The translations under genes were made by a program, and so were the position numbers. Positions 41,573-51,749 of a DNA stretch of 64,000 bases are shown in pieces. The stretch covers positions 1 through 64,000 of the forward strand of contig CAIPJS010000095.1 in the NCBI GenBank assembly GCA_903865435.1. Direction: 5' to 3'. This DNA comes from an uncultured Bacteroidota bacterium (GTDB lineage: Bacteria > Bacteroidota > Bacteroidia > Chitinophagales > Chitinophagaceae). The notes under the pieces were generated by a model, which was not told where the DNA came from, searched no databases, and saw only the letters and a list, made by a program, of their open reading frames with translations. Every line of letters starts with the position of its first letter. Position 1 is the stretch's first letter.

Positions 41573-42856
41573 TTAAGGAAATTCGTAGCCAATATCTTTT
41601 CTAAAATACATGCCTTCAAATTGAATCTTAACCAAGGCTTTTTGTGCGTGTATGACTGCATTTTTTAAGCTGTCTCCTGATGCAGTAACAGTTAAAACGC
41701 GCCCGCCAGTAGTTACTACAGCATTTTGATGAAACCCAGTACCAGCTTGGAATACATGAATTTCTGGAATTGCTGCGGCTAACTCAATTCCGGTTATGGG
41801 AAGATTTTTTTGATAGGCACCTGGGTAACCGCCACTCACGGCCATTACAGTTGCAAAAGATGCATCTTGATATTGAATATTTACATCAATCAAAGTGCCG
41901 TTATCGGTAGCGGCCAATAAGCTTACCAAATCGGTTTGTAACCTAGGTAGAATTACCTCTGTTTCAGGATCGCCCAATCGACAATTGTATTCAATAACAT
42001 AGGGTATCCCCCCACAATTCATCAATCCAAAAAATACAAAACCTTTGTAAACAAGGCCTTCTTCTTGAATGCCTTTAATGGTAGGTGCAATGATGCTTGT
42101 TTCTACTTTTTGCATAAAAATAGCATCCATAAATGGGACTGGGCTTACACATCCCATGCCCCCGGTATTCAATCCAGTATCGCCCACTCCAATTCTTTTG
42201 TAATCCTTGGCATGGCCAATAATTTGATAATTTGTGCCATCGGTTAAGGCAAAAACGCTCACCTCAATACCTTCTAAAAACTGCTCTATCACTACTTTTG
42301 AACTGGCTTCACCAAACTGTTTGTCCTGAATCATTTCTTTAAAACAAGTCAAAGCTTCAGCATGGGTATTGGCAATGATGACCCCTTTACCAGCGGCCAA
42401 GCCGTCTGCTTTTAAAACAATAGGAAGGGAATGGGCACTGATGTAGGCTAAACCAGCCTCGTAATTTTCAATCGTAAATTCGGCATAAGCAGCAGTGGGA
42501 ATATGGTGCCTTTGCATAAAGTGTTTGCTAAAAGCTTTGCTGCCCTCTAATTGCGCAGCTTTAGCCGATGGACCGATCACATTGATCCATGATGTAGCTG
42601 GATCCTCGCTAAAAAAGTCAAAAATGCCTTTCACCAAGGGCTCTTCTGGCCCGACAACAATCAATTCAATATTCTTTTCAATGGCAAGTGCTTTCAACCC
42701 GACAAAATCATTGACTTGAATAGGGACATTGGTCCCAAATTGAGCAGTACCAGGGTTCCCAGGAGCTATAAAGATATCCCCAGCTTGATGGCTTTGCGCC
42801 ATTTTCCAAGCCAATGCATGCTCCCTTCCGCCGCCGCCAATGATCAGAATATTCAT
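41573..42856 (-). CDS. purD: Phosphoribosylamine-glycine ligase
   Basis: GAR synthetase, second step of de novo purine synthesis. A 427-aa ATP-grasp protein with ILIIGGGGREHALAWKM at the N-terminus, GPEEPLVKG, the ATP-grasp block VLKADGLAAGKGVI, EYNCRLGDPETEVI and the C-terminal GGRVLTVTA. A single-gene unit, divergent from the POT transporter. A near-consensus -7 box (TACTTTCG) lies close to its start on the minus strand. Confidence 0.97.
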   Translation of the reverse strand: MNILIIGGGGREHALAWKMAQSHQAGDIFIAPGNPGTAQFGTNVPIQVNDFVGLKALAIEKNIELIVVGPEEPLVKGIFDFFSEDPATSWINVIGPSAKAAQLEGSKAFSKHFMQRHHIPTAAYAEFTIENYEAGLAYISAHSLPIVLKADGLAAGKGVIIANTHAEALTCFKEMIQDKQFGEASSKVVIEQFLEGIEVSVFALTDGTNYQIIGHAKDYKRIGVGDTGLNTGGMGCVSPVPFMDAIFMQKVETSIIAPTIKGIQEEGLVYKGFVFFGLMNCGGIPYVIEYNCRLGDPETEVILPRLQTDLVSLLAATDNGTLIDVNIQYQDASFATVMAVSGGYPGAYQKNLPITGIELAAAIPEIHVFQAGTGFHQNAVVTTGGRVLTVTASGDSLKNAVIHAQKALVKIQFEGMYFRKDIGYEFP

Positions 42857-42934
42857 ATATCGATGTTTGAAGCACGAAAGTAAAATTTATTGGATGGATT
42901 TTATTAATTTGAGTCAATTAAATAAATACAGCTT

Positions 42935-44431
42935 ATGTCTTCTTCTAATCAAAAGCACCCTAAAGGATTGTATGTCTTGTTTGCAACCGAAATGTGGGAG
43001 CGATTCAACTACTATGGCATGCGTGCCATTTTGGTATTGTTTTTGACAAAAGCCTTGTTGTTTGACAAAGTATTTGCTTCGCAAGTATATGGTAGTTATA
43101 CCGGTTTGGTGTATTTGACACCACTTTTGGGTGGATATATTGCAGACAGGTATTGGGGTAATAATAAGTCCATTATTGCAGGGGGCTTGGTGATGGCGAT
43201 TGGAGAATTTGTACTGTTTTTTTGCGGTCATTTTTATGAAAATGCTGCCTTGGCTATGCCTTTGTTTTATATTGGTTTGGGTTGTATGATTGCCGGCAAT
43301 GGATTTTTCAAGCCCAATATTTCTAGTATGGTAGGGCAATTGTACCCCAAGGGAGATAAGAAAATTGACGCAGCCTATACTATTTTTTATATGGGTATTA
43401 ATACCGGGGGAGCCATTGGCCCTTTTGTATGTGGATTTTTTGGAGATACCGGCAAATCGGGGGATTTCAAATGGGCGTTTTTTGCAGGCGGTGTGGCCAT
43501 GCTGTTAAGCGTAATTACTCAAATGATGTTTCAGAAAAAATTTTTAGTAAATGCCGAAGGACAATCTATTGGCAATGCACCTAAAGATGCACCAAAATTT
43601 TTCCAAAAAATACCTGTGATGGTGGGCTTCTTATTTTTAATTTCTTTAGTGACCATTGCTTTGGTTTATATCGATATCAAAGTAGTGAGTTATTTATTTT
43701 GGTTATTACTAGCTTGTATTATTTTAATTGCCACTATTATTTTTTCTGACAAATCATTAGATCTTATTCAAAAGAAAAAAGTGGCGGTATTGTTTACGGT
43801 TTCTTTCTTTGTCATCTTTTTTTGGAGTGCCTTTGAACAAGCAGGGGCATCTCTTACTTATTTCGCTTCGGAAAACACACAAAGGGATTTGGGTTTTTTT
43901 GTAGTGCCTTCTAGTTTTTTCCAATCACTCAATTCTATTTTTGTGGTTTCATTGGCACCCTTAGTAGCATGGATATGGATTAAGTTAGGTAAGCGAGAAC
44001 CCTCTTCCCCTTTTAAAATGGCCATGGGATTGATGTTGTTGGCATTTGGATATTTATGGATTGCAACAGGCGTCAATGGGGTAGGTGCTGGCGTTAAAGT
44101 AAGTATGATTTGGTTGATAGGTATGTACATGATGCATACATTTGGAGAATTGTGTTTGTCACCTATTGGCTTGGCTATTTTTAATAAATTAGCGCCTGTT
44201 AAATTCGCCTCTTTGTTAATGGCAGTATGGTTTACAGCCAATGCCTTTGCGAATAAATTAGCTGGGGTATTTAGTGCATTGTATCCTGAAAATGGAAAAG
44301 TTACTTCTTTTGCGGGCTATCAGATTTCCAATTTACATGAATTTTTTATGTTCTTTGTTTTTATGGCAGGCTTGGCTTCTATCATCCTATTTTTGATTTC
44401 AAAAAAGTTGAAAAATCTAATGACGCAGTAA
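42935..44431 (+). CDS. POT-family proton-coupled di/tripeptide transporter
   Basis: A 498-aa MFS protein of the PTR2/POT family. The ExxER proton motif is present as EMWERFNYYGMRA (Glu19, Glu22, Arg23). The family signatures FYMGINTGGAIGPF and FWSAFEQAGASL follow. About 14 membrane segments. Imports di- and tripeptides into the cytoplasm. Its stop lies 3 bases from the stop of the convergent DUF5686 gene. Confidence 0.95.
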   Translation: MSSSNQKHPKGLYVLFATEMWERFNYYGMRAILVLFLTKALLFDKVFASQVYGSYTGLVYLTPLLGGYIADRYWGNNKSIIAGGLVMAIGEFVLFFCGHFYENAALAMPLFYIGLGCMIAGNGFFKPNISSMVGQLYPKGDKKIDAAYTIFYMGINTGGAIGPFVCGFFGDTGKSGDFKWAFFAGGVAMLLSVITQMMFQKKFLVNAEGQSIGNAPKDAPKFFQKIPVMVGFLFLISLVTIALVYIDIKVVSYLFWLLLACIILIATIIFSDKSLDLIQKKKVAVLFTVSFFVIFFWSAFEQAGASLTYFASENTQRDLGFFVVPSSFFQSLNSIFVVSLAPLVAWIWIKLGKREPSSPFKMAMGLMLLAFGYLWIATGVNGVGAGVKVSMIWLIGMYMMHTFGELCLSPIGLAIFNKLAPVKFASLLMAVWFTANAFANKLAGVFSALYPENGKVTSFAGYQISNLHEFFMFFVFMAGLASIILFLISKKLKNLMTQ

Positions 44432-44434
44432 ATG

Positions 44435-46945
44435 CTAAAACTGTATGCGTAAACTTCCAAATACGCCAAAGTTTTGAATGGGTTGCATGCGCGATGGACT
44501 GTAATTGGTTGGATAAGGTGGTGCTTGTCTCCAGACAAAATCTATTCTGAAAAATTTAAAAATATTGTCAAAACCGGTACCGTATTCTAAATAAAATCTA
44601 GACTTTAAGGACCTTAATTGATAGGGCCCCAATTCTGTTCTATTAAATGTTCTGTTGGCACTATTCATTTCTCCCCATACACCTTTGAATGTCCAGAACT
44701 GTCTAATTTTTGTATTACGAAAAACGGGAATTAAGTTGATTAATTTTTTTTCAAAATTGTGTTCAATTTGAAAACCAGCATAGGAATCACTATAGTATTC
44801 AAAACGGTTCATTAAGTTAAAACTATTTTTATTGTATACATATACTTCGTTGCCTGGATGCAATTCCAACAACATAAAAGGCAGGCTGTCTCCATAAATT
44901 TTTCCAGCATATGCATTGTAGGTTAGCACACCAAAATTGGGTAGGCGCAGTTTTTGCTCCATACCGGCATGGATTTTAGTGTATTGATAGCCGCTACCAA
45001 GGATCTCTTTAAATCCTTCACTTACACTCAATTCAAAAATAGGTTCACTGCCTTTAAATCGAATGACTCTTCTGTTGTTAATGATTCTTTTTTCACCTGG
45101 GGCATACCGCAATCGGTAAGTTAAATCAGTATTGATGATGGCTTGACTGACCCCATTTTGAAATATGGTTTTTGTTGGCAAAGGTGTAAAAGGACTGTAT
45201 TCAATATTGGTCAATGTCAAATTATTGCTTAAGCCATTGTCCCATTCCTTGGTCATGCCTATTTTCTTTTCTTCTTCACCCAAAAATTTCTGTGGAATTC
45301 CAGGCCTTCTTAAAATTTGTGAAAAAATATTGTCAATGCTGGCATCTTCTTCACTAAATCTTACTCTACCATTATCCAGGTCATTCAAATAAGACGCTTG
45401 AACACTCCATCCTTTTGAATTTGGAATTTTATATTGCAAAGCAAATTTTTCTTTCCAATTCCCGTCTTTCATGCCATAAGCCAAGTAACCTGAAATTTTC
45501 CAGTTGTTGCTAAAAGCAGTAGTGGTAGATAAATCAAATCTTAACCTAGTAGATTCCAATTGGTTCCCACTCACCCATTTGTACCAAGGCCCAATTTCAA
45601 ATTTTCCAAACTTTCTGTATCCATCCACTAAGAATTCAATATTTCTGGTATAGGTTTTAAACAATGGAATGGTCTTTAAAGTGTCAATCGTTTTACGAAT
45701 GCTTTCTTCATTTTTATTTAAAGTATCATGCCTAAGGGAAGTCCATTTGGTGGGGTGGATGCTTGAAGCATTGTCAAGTACAACCACTTGATCTTTTTTA
45801 TTATTCAATCCAATATTTTCGTTGATCCAGACTGGGTCTAATTTGAATTTCTTATACGAAATACTTTTGCGTACAATAAAGGTTAATTTATCATTAGGAA
45901 AAGGAGATAAGTCGGCGGTGATTTTGTCTTTTGAGAAAATCATTTTTTTATCCTCAAGCTTATCAAATTCTAAATTGATATTAAGTCTATTCACAAAATT
46001 AATATCAGCAGTGGTTGATATATTTAAATTTACTTTAAAGATGGCCCAGGTTTCAGCGTCAATCCAGGCATCTCCAATAAAAGTATTTTCGCCTTCTCTT
46101 AAAGGATTAAATAAAAGATGAAATATTTTTACACCTTTAACGTATTGTGTATCTGCGCCTTTAAAATTATAAAACTTGTCTGCAAATTCACTGATCGGAC
46201 TTATAAATTCCTTTCCAAATACTTTCATGTAGTTGTCGTAAATATTCACTTTTTGATTTACACCAGCAATTAATTGAAGTAGGGCTTCGCTTTGTATACC
46301 ATGACTTTGAGCAGCTTTAACGACTTCTCTTGTATTTTTTGGATTTTTAGTATAATAGAAATCAGATAGGGACTCTGACATTAATACGGGTAGAAATGGC
46401 TTGGTTTCTGTAACACTATCAATATTGTCTAAGATAAAAGAGAATGGCTTTAAGAAATTGATATTGCTAAAGCTATTTTTATTGACATTGTTTAAATCTA
46501 GTTCTAATTTGTTGTATAATTCACAACTGTATTGTGGATATTGATAGGGATTGTTTTCTGCTTTGTGCTCCACCACCAATTTCCACCATCTTAGCCCTTT
46601 ATTAAATTTTGATTTTACTACCGCTTCTTGTTTCGAAGTAGTGTAGTTTAAATAAATAAGAAGGGAATCTTTTTTATGTAATGATACATCCATTTTAATT
46701 GGATCATATCCAACATAGGAAACCAACAAACTGTCTTTATATAAACTAGATTTATTTACTTTAAAATTACCAGTACTGTCTGCAACGGTCCCTTTTTTAG
46801 AAACTGTCCAACCAATACTTGCAAAAGGAATGGGCTCTTTAGTAAAGGCATCCATCACTTTTCCTACCATCATAGGAGGTGCTTGTGCTATTGTATTATT
46901 TATTTTTAACAATAGCGCGAGTAGGAATAAAAACGGAATTTTCAT
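44435..46945 (-). CDS. Outer-membrane DUF5686 protein with carboxypeptidase-regulatory-like domain
   Basis: An 836-aa protein. Signal peptide (to NNTIAQ), then a CarboxypepD_reg-like beta-sandwich (about 25-105, GKVMDAFTKEPIPFASIGW) and a long DUF5686 region that is beta-rich, with many alternating aromatic strands and a terminal aromatic FGSLRIQF typical of outer-membrane barrels. Function is unknown; homologues are common in Bacteroidota and have no Cys-based enzymes. The gene stands alone on its strand. Confidence 0.88.
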   Translation of the reverse strand: MKIPFLFLLALLLKINNTIAQAPPMMVGKVMDAFTKEPIPFASIGWTVSKKGTVADSTGNFKVNKSSLYKDSLLVSYVGYDPIKMDVSLHKKDSLLIYLNYTTSKQEAVVKSKFNKGLRWWKLVVEHKAENNPYQYPQYSCELYNKLELDLNNVNKNSFSNINFLKPFSFILDNIDSVTETKPFLPVLMSESLSDFYYTKNPKNTREVVKAAQSHGIQSEALLQLIAGVNQKVNIYDNYMKVFGKEFISPISEFADKFYNFKGADTQYVKGVKIFHLLFNPLREGENTFIGDAWIDAETWAIFKVNLNISTTADINFVNRLNINLEFDKLEDKKMIFSKDKITADLSPFPNDKLTFIVRKSISYKKFKLDPVWINENIGLNNKKDQVVVLDNASSIHPTKWTSLRHDTLNKNEESIRKTIDTLKTIPLFKTYTRNIEFLVDGYRKFGKFEIGPWYKWVSGNQLESTRLRFDLSTTTAFSNNWKISGYLAYGMKDGNWKEKFALQYKIPNSKGWSVQASYLNDLDNGRVRFSEEDASIDNIFSQILRRPGIPQKFLGEEEKKIGMTKEWDNGLSNNLTLTNIEYSPFTPLPTKTIFQNGVSQAIINTDLTYRLRYAPGEKRIINNRRVIRFKGSEPIFELSVSEGFKEILGSGYQYTKIHAGMEQKLRLPNFGVLTYNAYAGKIYGDSLPFMLLELHPGNEVYVYNKNSFNLMNRFEYYSDSYAGFQIEHNFEKKLINLIPVFRNTKIRQFWTFKGVWGEMNSANRTFNRTELGPYQLRSLKSRFYLEYGTGFDNIFKFFRIDFVWRQAPPYPTNYSPSRMQPIQNFGVFGSLRIQF

Positions 46946-47056
46946 AAGACAGTTACAAGATAATTACAATCTTTTTAGATTAATAATTATATAAGTGTTA
47001 ATTCTATAAAAATGCTATTTTGTAGTAGGTTTTTATTCTTTTAGGCATCAAAATTA

Positions 47057-48994
47057 TTACAAAACTCCCTTTACAATTTCTTCCACCACAGCCGGATCGA
47101 GTAAAGTTGAGGTATCTCCTAAACTTTTCAATTCACCTTCAGCTACTTTGCGCAGTATGCGACGCATGATTTTTCCAGAACGGGTTTTAGGAAGTCCCGA
47201 TACAAATTGTATTTTATCTGGCTTAGCAATGGGTCCAATGATTCTTGTTACTGTTTGTAAAATATCTTTTCTAATCATATCCGCAGTACCATGCGTGTCT
47301 TGCCCATGTGAGCCAGTATAAATGACAAAAGCATAAATACCTTGTCCTTTTACATCGTGCGGAAATCCTACTACTGCGCTTTCTACCACGCCCGCATGCA
47401 TATTAATTGCATTCTCTACTTCGGCGGTACCAATTCTATGTCCACTTACATTTAAGACATCATCTACGCGGCCGGTGATTCTAATTTGGCCTAATTCATT
47501 TTTTAAAGCACCGTCTCCAGTAAAATATAAATTTGGATAAGTGGCGAAATAATTGGTTCTGCATCTTACATGATCGCCATAAGTAGTCCGAATGGTGGCA
47601 GGCCAAGGTTGGGTGATGCATAAATTACCACGGTACAATCCATCTTCCATTCTAGTTACTTCTTCTCCTTTCTCGTCAACTAAAATAGTTTGCACACCTG
47701 GCATGGGATAAGTGGCCCAACCAGGTTTGCCTGGAGTAATACCTGCCATATTAGAAATCATGATGCCTCCTGTTTCTGTTTGCCACCATGTATCAACAAT
47801 GGGACATTTTTTCTTACCAATATTTTCATCATACCAATGCCAAGCTTCTTCGTTTATTGGTTCACCCACGGTACCTAAAACTTTTAAGCTACTTAAATCA
47901 TGTCCTTGCACGGGCCCTAATCCATAACTCATCAAAGATCTGATGGCAGTGGGTGCGGTATATAAAATATTGACTTTGAATTTGTCAATGATGTCCCAAA
48001 ATCTTCCTGCGTCGGGGAAAGTAGGAATGCCTTCAAACATTAAAGAAGTACCTCCTGCACTCAATGGTGCGTACACTATATAACTATGCCCTGTAATCCA
48101 TCCAATATCTGCGGTGCAGAAAAAAAGATCATTGGGTTGGTATTGAAAAACATTCACAAAAGTATAATTCGTATAAATCATATAACCAGCAACACTATGT
48201 ACTACGCCCTTGGGTTTGCCTGTTGAGCCCGAAGTATATAAAATAAATAAAGGATCTTCTGCCTCCATCTCCACTGCATCCACCGAACTAATGCCTTGCG
48301 CCTCTACTTTTTTAATTTCATCTTCCCACCAAAGATCACGGTCTTTTAACATGGAAACAGCCGTTCCAGTCCTTGTACAAACAAGCACATTTTTTATGGT
48401 GGTATTGCCTACTAGTGCATCATCAATAATAGATTTTAATGGAATGTCTTTGGCACCTCTATAAGCACCATCGCAAGTAATAATATAAGTAGCTTTTGCA
48501 TCATCTAATCGGTCTGCAATACTTTGTGCAGAGAAACCGCCAAAAATTACACTATGAATGGCACCAATTCTTGCACAAGCTAAAACTGCAATGGCCAATT
48601 CAGGTATCATGCCCATATAGATACAAACGCGATCGCCTTTTTGTACGCCATTATTAAGGAGTACTTGCGCAAATTGACATACATCTAAATGCAATTGTTT
48701 ATAAGTAATAATGCGATGATTTTCTTTAGGATCATTTGGCTCCCAAATAATCGCAGGCTTATCGCCATTTTTTGCCAAATGTCTATCGATACAATTTTCA
48801 GTTATATTTAATGTACCGCCCTTGAACCATTCTACTTTTGGTTCCGTAAAATTCCATTCCAATACTTTATCCCATTTTTTTCTCCAAGTAAAATTTTCTG
48901 CAATGTCCCCCCAAAATTTTTCAGGATGGTCAATGCTATTTTTATAAGCTTCCTGATAGGCTGCTAAGGTTTTAATTTGATAGGGGTAGCTCAT
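47057..48994 (-). CDS. acs: Acetyl-CoA synthetase
   Basis: AMP-forming acetate activation. At 645 aa it matches Acs length, with the AMP-binding loop YTSGSTGKPKG, the WWQTETGG block, YFTGDGA and the acetylatable Lys in PKTRSGKIMRR. Divergent from an MHS-type transporter gene with 89 bases between starts, so acetate uptake and activation could be co-regulated. A -7 box is visible on the minus strand. Confidence 0.97.
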   Translation of the reverse strand: MSYPYQIKTLAAYQEAYKNSIDHPEKFWGDIAENFTWRKKWDKVLEWNFTEPKVEWFKGGTLNITENCIDRHLAKNGDKPAIIWEPNDPKENHRIITYKQLHLDVCQFAQVLLNNGVQKGDRVCIYMGMIPELAIAVLACARIGAIHSVIFGGFSAQSIADRLDDAKATYIITCDGAYRGAKDIPLKSIIDDALVGNTTIKNVLVCTRTGTAVSMLKDRDLWWEDEIKKVEAQGISSVDAVEMEAEDPLFILYTSGSTGKPKGVVHSVAGYMIYTNYTFVNVFQYQPNDLFFCTADIGWITGHSYIVYAPLSAGGTSLMFEGIPTFPDAGRFWDIIDKFKVNILYTAPTAIRSLMSYGLGPVQGHDLSSLKVLGTVGEPINEEAWHWYDENIGKKKCPIVDTWWQTETGGIMISNMAGITPGKPGWATYPMPGVQTILVDEKGEEVTRMEDGLYRGNLCITQPWPATIRTTYGDHVRCRTNYFATYPNLYFTGDGALKNELGQIRITGRVDDVLNVSGHRIGTAEVENAINMHAGVVESAVVGFPHDVKGQGIYAFVIYTGSHGQDTHGTADMIRKDILQTVTRIIGPIAKPDKIQFVSGLPKTRSGKIMRRILRKVAEGELKSLGDTSTLLDPAVVEEIVKGVL

Positions 48995-49022
48995 AATCGT
49001 TGTTTGAATAAATAATGATTAC

Positions 49023-49030
49023 CAAATTTA
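49023..49030 (-). promoter_or_regulatory. -7 box of acs
   Basis: On the minus strand TAAATTTG is an exact TAnnTTTG match 28 bases before the acs ATG. No TTTG at the expected -33 distance, so activation by a regulator is possible. Confidence 0.45.
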
Positions 49031-49083
49031 CATTTTTCAGTTTAAATATTTAACTTGAATACTCACTTGCAAACAAATAAACT

Positions 49084-50688
49084 ATGAGCCAAGAAAAAAA
49101 ACAAAGTAATATTGCTTTTGTGATTGGTGCTTCTTCGGTAGGCACTTTAATTGAGTGGTATGATTTTTATATATTTGGCATGTTGGCCACCATTATTTCA
49201 AAACAGTTTTTTCCAGCAAATGCAGGTACAGCAGCACTTTTAAGCACTTTGGCCATCTTTGCAGCAGGTTTTATTGTTCGACCTTTTGGGGCCTTGGTAT
49301 TTGGACGCTTAGGCGACTTGATAGGCCGTAAGCATACTTTTTTACTGACATTAATCATCATGGGTGGATCCACGTTTGCCATAGGATTGGTGCCTGGCTA
49401 TGCTACTATTGGATGGGCAGCGCCCATTTTGGTTTTAATACTTCGTTTATTACAAGGTTTGGCTTTAGGAGGAGAATATGGTGGAGCAGCCACTTATGTA
49501 GCTGAACATGCGCCAGCAGGCCAAAGAGGTTTTTGGACCAGTTGGATTCAGACTACTGCCACGCTTGGATTGTTTTTGGCCTTAGGCATAATTATCTTGG
49601 TGAGATCCAATCAGGGTGTTGAAAAATTTAGTGCAGAGTGGGGTGGATGGAGGTATCCATTTTGGATTTCAATCGTATTAGTGGGGGTGTCTATATTAAT
49701 AAGAATGCGCATGAGCGAATCTCCTATGTTTACAAAATTAAAAACTGAAGGAAGAACTTCTGCCAATCCATTGAAAGAAAGTTTCGGTCAAAAAAGAAAT
49801 TTTAAAATGGTTTTGTTGGCTTTGTTTGGCGCAGTGATGGGGCAAGGCGTGGTTTGGTATACTGGGCAGTTCTATGCACAAAGTTTTATTGAAACAGTTT
49901 GTAAAATTGATTTTATACAATCAAGAAATATTATGTTGGTGGCTATTTTAATGGCTACCCCATGCTTTGTTTTGTTTGGATGGTTGAGTGATAAAATTGG
50001 AAGAAAATGGATAATGTTGATAGGAATGTTGGCTGCTGTATTTACGTACCGCCCTATTTACAAAGAGTTTATAAATATTACTTCTGCAGCCAATCGTGCA
50101 AAGACAGTGGATGCGAGATTAACCAATATCAAGACAGCATTTCCAACTTATGATTTAAAGGATAAAACTAAAATGTACTTGAAACAAGAAACCGATACGA
50201 CGTATTTTGATGGTTCTGTGTTTAAATATTATAGAACGGATACGCTCATTTTTAAAGCACCTAGAGATGAAACCAGGCCCATTACTTTAATCAATCCCGA
50301 CATGATCGCATATAGTTCGCCCAAACCTAATTTAGTGGTAGAGAAAACTTTAGGACATACTGCTTATTGGGATATGATTTGGTTGGTCTTCATACAAATT
50401 GTTTATGTAACGATGGTCTATGGCCCTATTGCAGCTTTCTTAGTAGAAATGTTCCCAACAAAAATCAGGTATACTTCAATGTCGCTTCCTTATCATATTG
50501 GTAATGGAGTATTTGGAGGACTGGTTCCTTTCTTAGGTACATTGATTGTTGAATTTACTAAAACTACTGAGCATCCTGCAGGAGATGTGTTGGCAGGATT
50601 GTGGTATCCTATTGGGGTAGCTGCTGTTTGTTTTGTAATTGGACTTATTTATTTAAGCAATAAAATAGACAAAAACGTAATGGATTAA
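49084..50688 (+). CDS. MHS-type MFS metabolite:proton symporter with periplasmic insert
   Basis: A 534-aa MFS protein of the metabolite:H+ symporter group (ProP/ShiA/KgtP relatives): SSVGTLIEWYDFYIFG start, FGRLGDLIGRK between TM2 and TM3, LGGEYGGAATYVAEHAP and GWLSDKIGRK between TM8 and TM9. A hydrophilic segment of about 105 residues (322-428) interrupts the loop between TM9 and TM10, which should face the periplasm; other MHS proteins are ~430 aa. Substrate unknown; beside acs, a monocarboxylate such as acetate is a fair guess. A small membrane protein follows 32 bases later. Confidence 0.88.
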   Translation: MSQEKKQSNIAFVIGASSVGTLIEWYDFYIFGMLATIISKQFFPANAGTAALLSTLAIFAAGFIVRPFGALVFGRLGDLIGRKHTFLLTLIIMGGSTFAIGLVPGYATIGWAAPILVLILRLLQGLALGGEYGGAATYVAEHAPAGQRGFWTSWIQTTATLGLFLALGIIILVRSNQGVEKFSAEWGGWRYPFWISIVLVGVSILIRMRMSESPMFTKLKTEGRTSANPLKESFGQKRNFKMVLLALFGAVMGQGVVWYTGQFYAQSFIETVCKIDFIQSRNIMLVAILMATPCFVLFGWLSDKIGRKWIMLIGMLAAVFTYRPIYKEFINITSAANRAKTVDARLTNIKTAFPTYDLKDKTKMYLKQETDTTYFDGSVFKYYRTDTLIFKAPRDETRPITLINPDMIAYSSPKPNLVVEKTLGHTAYWDMIWLVFIQIVYVTMVYGPIAAFLVEMFPTKIRYTSMSLPYHIGNGVFGGLVPFLGTLIVEFTKTTEHPAGDVLAGLWYPIGVAAVCFVIGLIYLSNKIDKNVMD

Positions 50689-50720
50689 ACCTTGTTAAAA
50701 AAAATTATAAAAACATTTTT

Positions 50721-50969
50721 ATGAATGCGATTAAAAAATTTTCTGGCTATTTGTGGATGCTCATGGCGCCTTTGTTAATTTTATTTCTATTGTATGAAGC
50801 CAATGAAAAAATTAGCCATGCTTCGGCAGCAGTGCAATCCAATGTGATTTTGCAATGGGTGATTATATTATTGGTTTTTACACCCATCTGTATTGGTTTT
50901 TTTATTTTTGGAAAGTATGCAAGCAAGGGCGAATACAATCAATTGCCCGGATCTTCTGAAGAATTATAA
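50721..50969 (+). CDS. Small two-helix membrane protein linked to the MHS transporter
   Basis: An 82-aa protein with two membrane helices (about 10-26 and 42-65) and a polar C-terminal tail ending GSSEEL. I do not recognise the family with certainty. It follows the transporter gene by 32 bases and may be an accessory subunit, by analogy with YjcH beside the acetate permease ActP in E. coli; there is no visible sequence evidence of homology. Confidence 0.78.
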   Translation: MNAIKKFSGYLWMLMAPLLILFLLYEANEKISHASAAVQSNVILQWVIILLVFTPICIGFFIFGKYASKGEYNQLPGSSEEL

Positions 50970-50982
50970 GTACTTTTGATTC

Positions 50983-51687
50983 ATGCAATTAGTGGTAAAT
51001 CAATTGTCAAAAGCTTATGGGCATCAACTTGCAGTTGATGCAGTTTCATTTAATTTGAAGCAAGGAGAAGTGGTAGGTTTTCTTGGGCCCAATGGTGCAG
51101 GAAAAAGTACTACGCTCAAAATGATAGCAGGTTTTTTGTCTCCTGATAAAGGCAGCATTCAATTTAATGGACTTTCCATACAACAAGATAGTATTGAAGT
51201 AAAAAAAATGGTTGGGTACTTGCCTGAATCCAATGCTTTATATGATCAATTGTATGTAAAAGAATATTTACAATTTTTAAGCAGCGTACATCATATTGAA
51301 AATGCAACACAAAGAATTGCTCAAGTGATTGAGCAAACGGGTTTGGGCTTAATGCAGCATAAAAAAATAGCAAGTTTGTCTAAGGGCTATAAACAAAGAT
51401 TGGGGATTGCGGGAGCCATCATTCATCAACCCAAATTGGTTTTATTGGATGAGCCAACTTCGGGTTTGGATCCCAATCAGCTTGTTGAAATTAGGGCCTT
51501 AATTCAATCTTTAAGCAAGGACGCACTTATTTTATTTTCTACCCATATCTTACAAGAAGTAAATGCCATTTGTGATCGAGTGTTAGTATTGCATCAGGGG
51601 AAACTGGTTGCAGACGAGCCTATTGAAACATTATTGCAAAAACACAATGCAAGTTTGGAAGAAATATTCAAATTGCTTACCCATTAA
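50983..51687 (+). CDS. ABC transporter ATPase, GldA-like
   Basis: A 234-aa ABC ATPase of the drug/gliding type: Walker A GPNGAGKST, Q-loop VGYLPESNALYDQL, signature LSKGYKQRLG, Walker B LVLLDEPTSGLD and switch His in FSTHIL. The GYLPE-N-LY segment resembles GldA of gliding flavobacteria, but that protein is about 300 aa; this one lacks the last ~60 residues. No permease gene is adjacent. It could serve another ABC-2 exporter. Confidence 0.9.
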   Translation: MQLVVNQLSKAYGHQLAVDAVSFNLKQGEVVGFLGPNGAGKSTTLKMIAGFLSPDKGSIQFNGLSIQQDSIEVKKMVGYLPESNALYDQLYVKEYLQFLSSVHHIENATQRIAQVIEQTGLGLMQHKKIASLSKGYKQRLGIAGAIIHQPKLVLLDEPTSGLDPNQLVEIRALIQSLSKDALILFSTHILQEVNAICDRVLVLHQGKLVADEPIETLLQKHNASLEEIFKLLTH

Positions 51688-51749
51688 AAAAAAGGGTGTA
51701 AATTGCGGTCTCCTTTTGAAACAGACATTATAGACCAAAAAATAAACAC

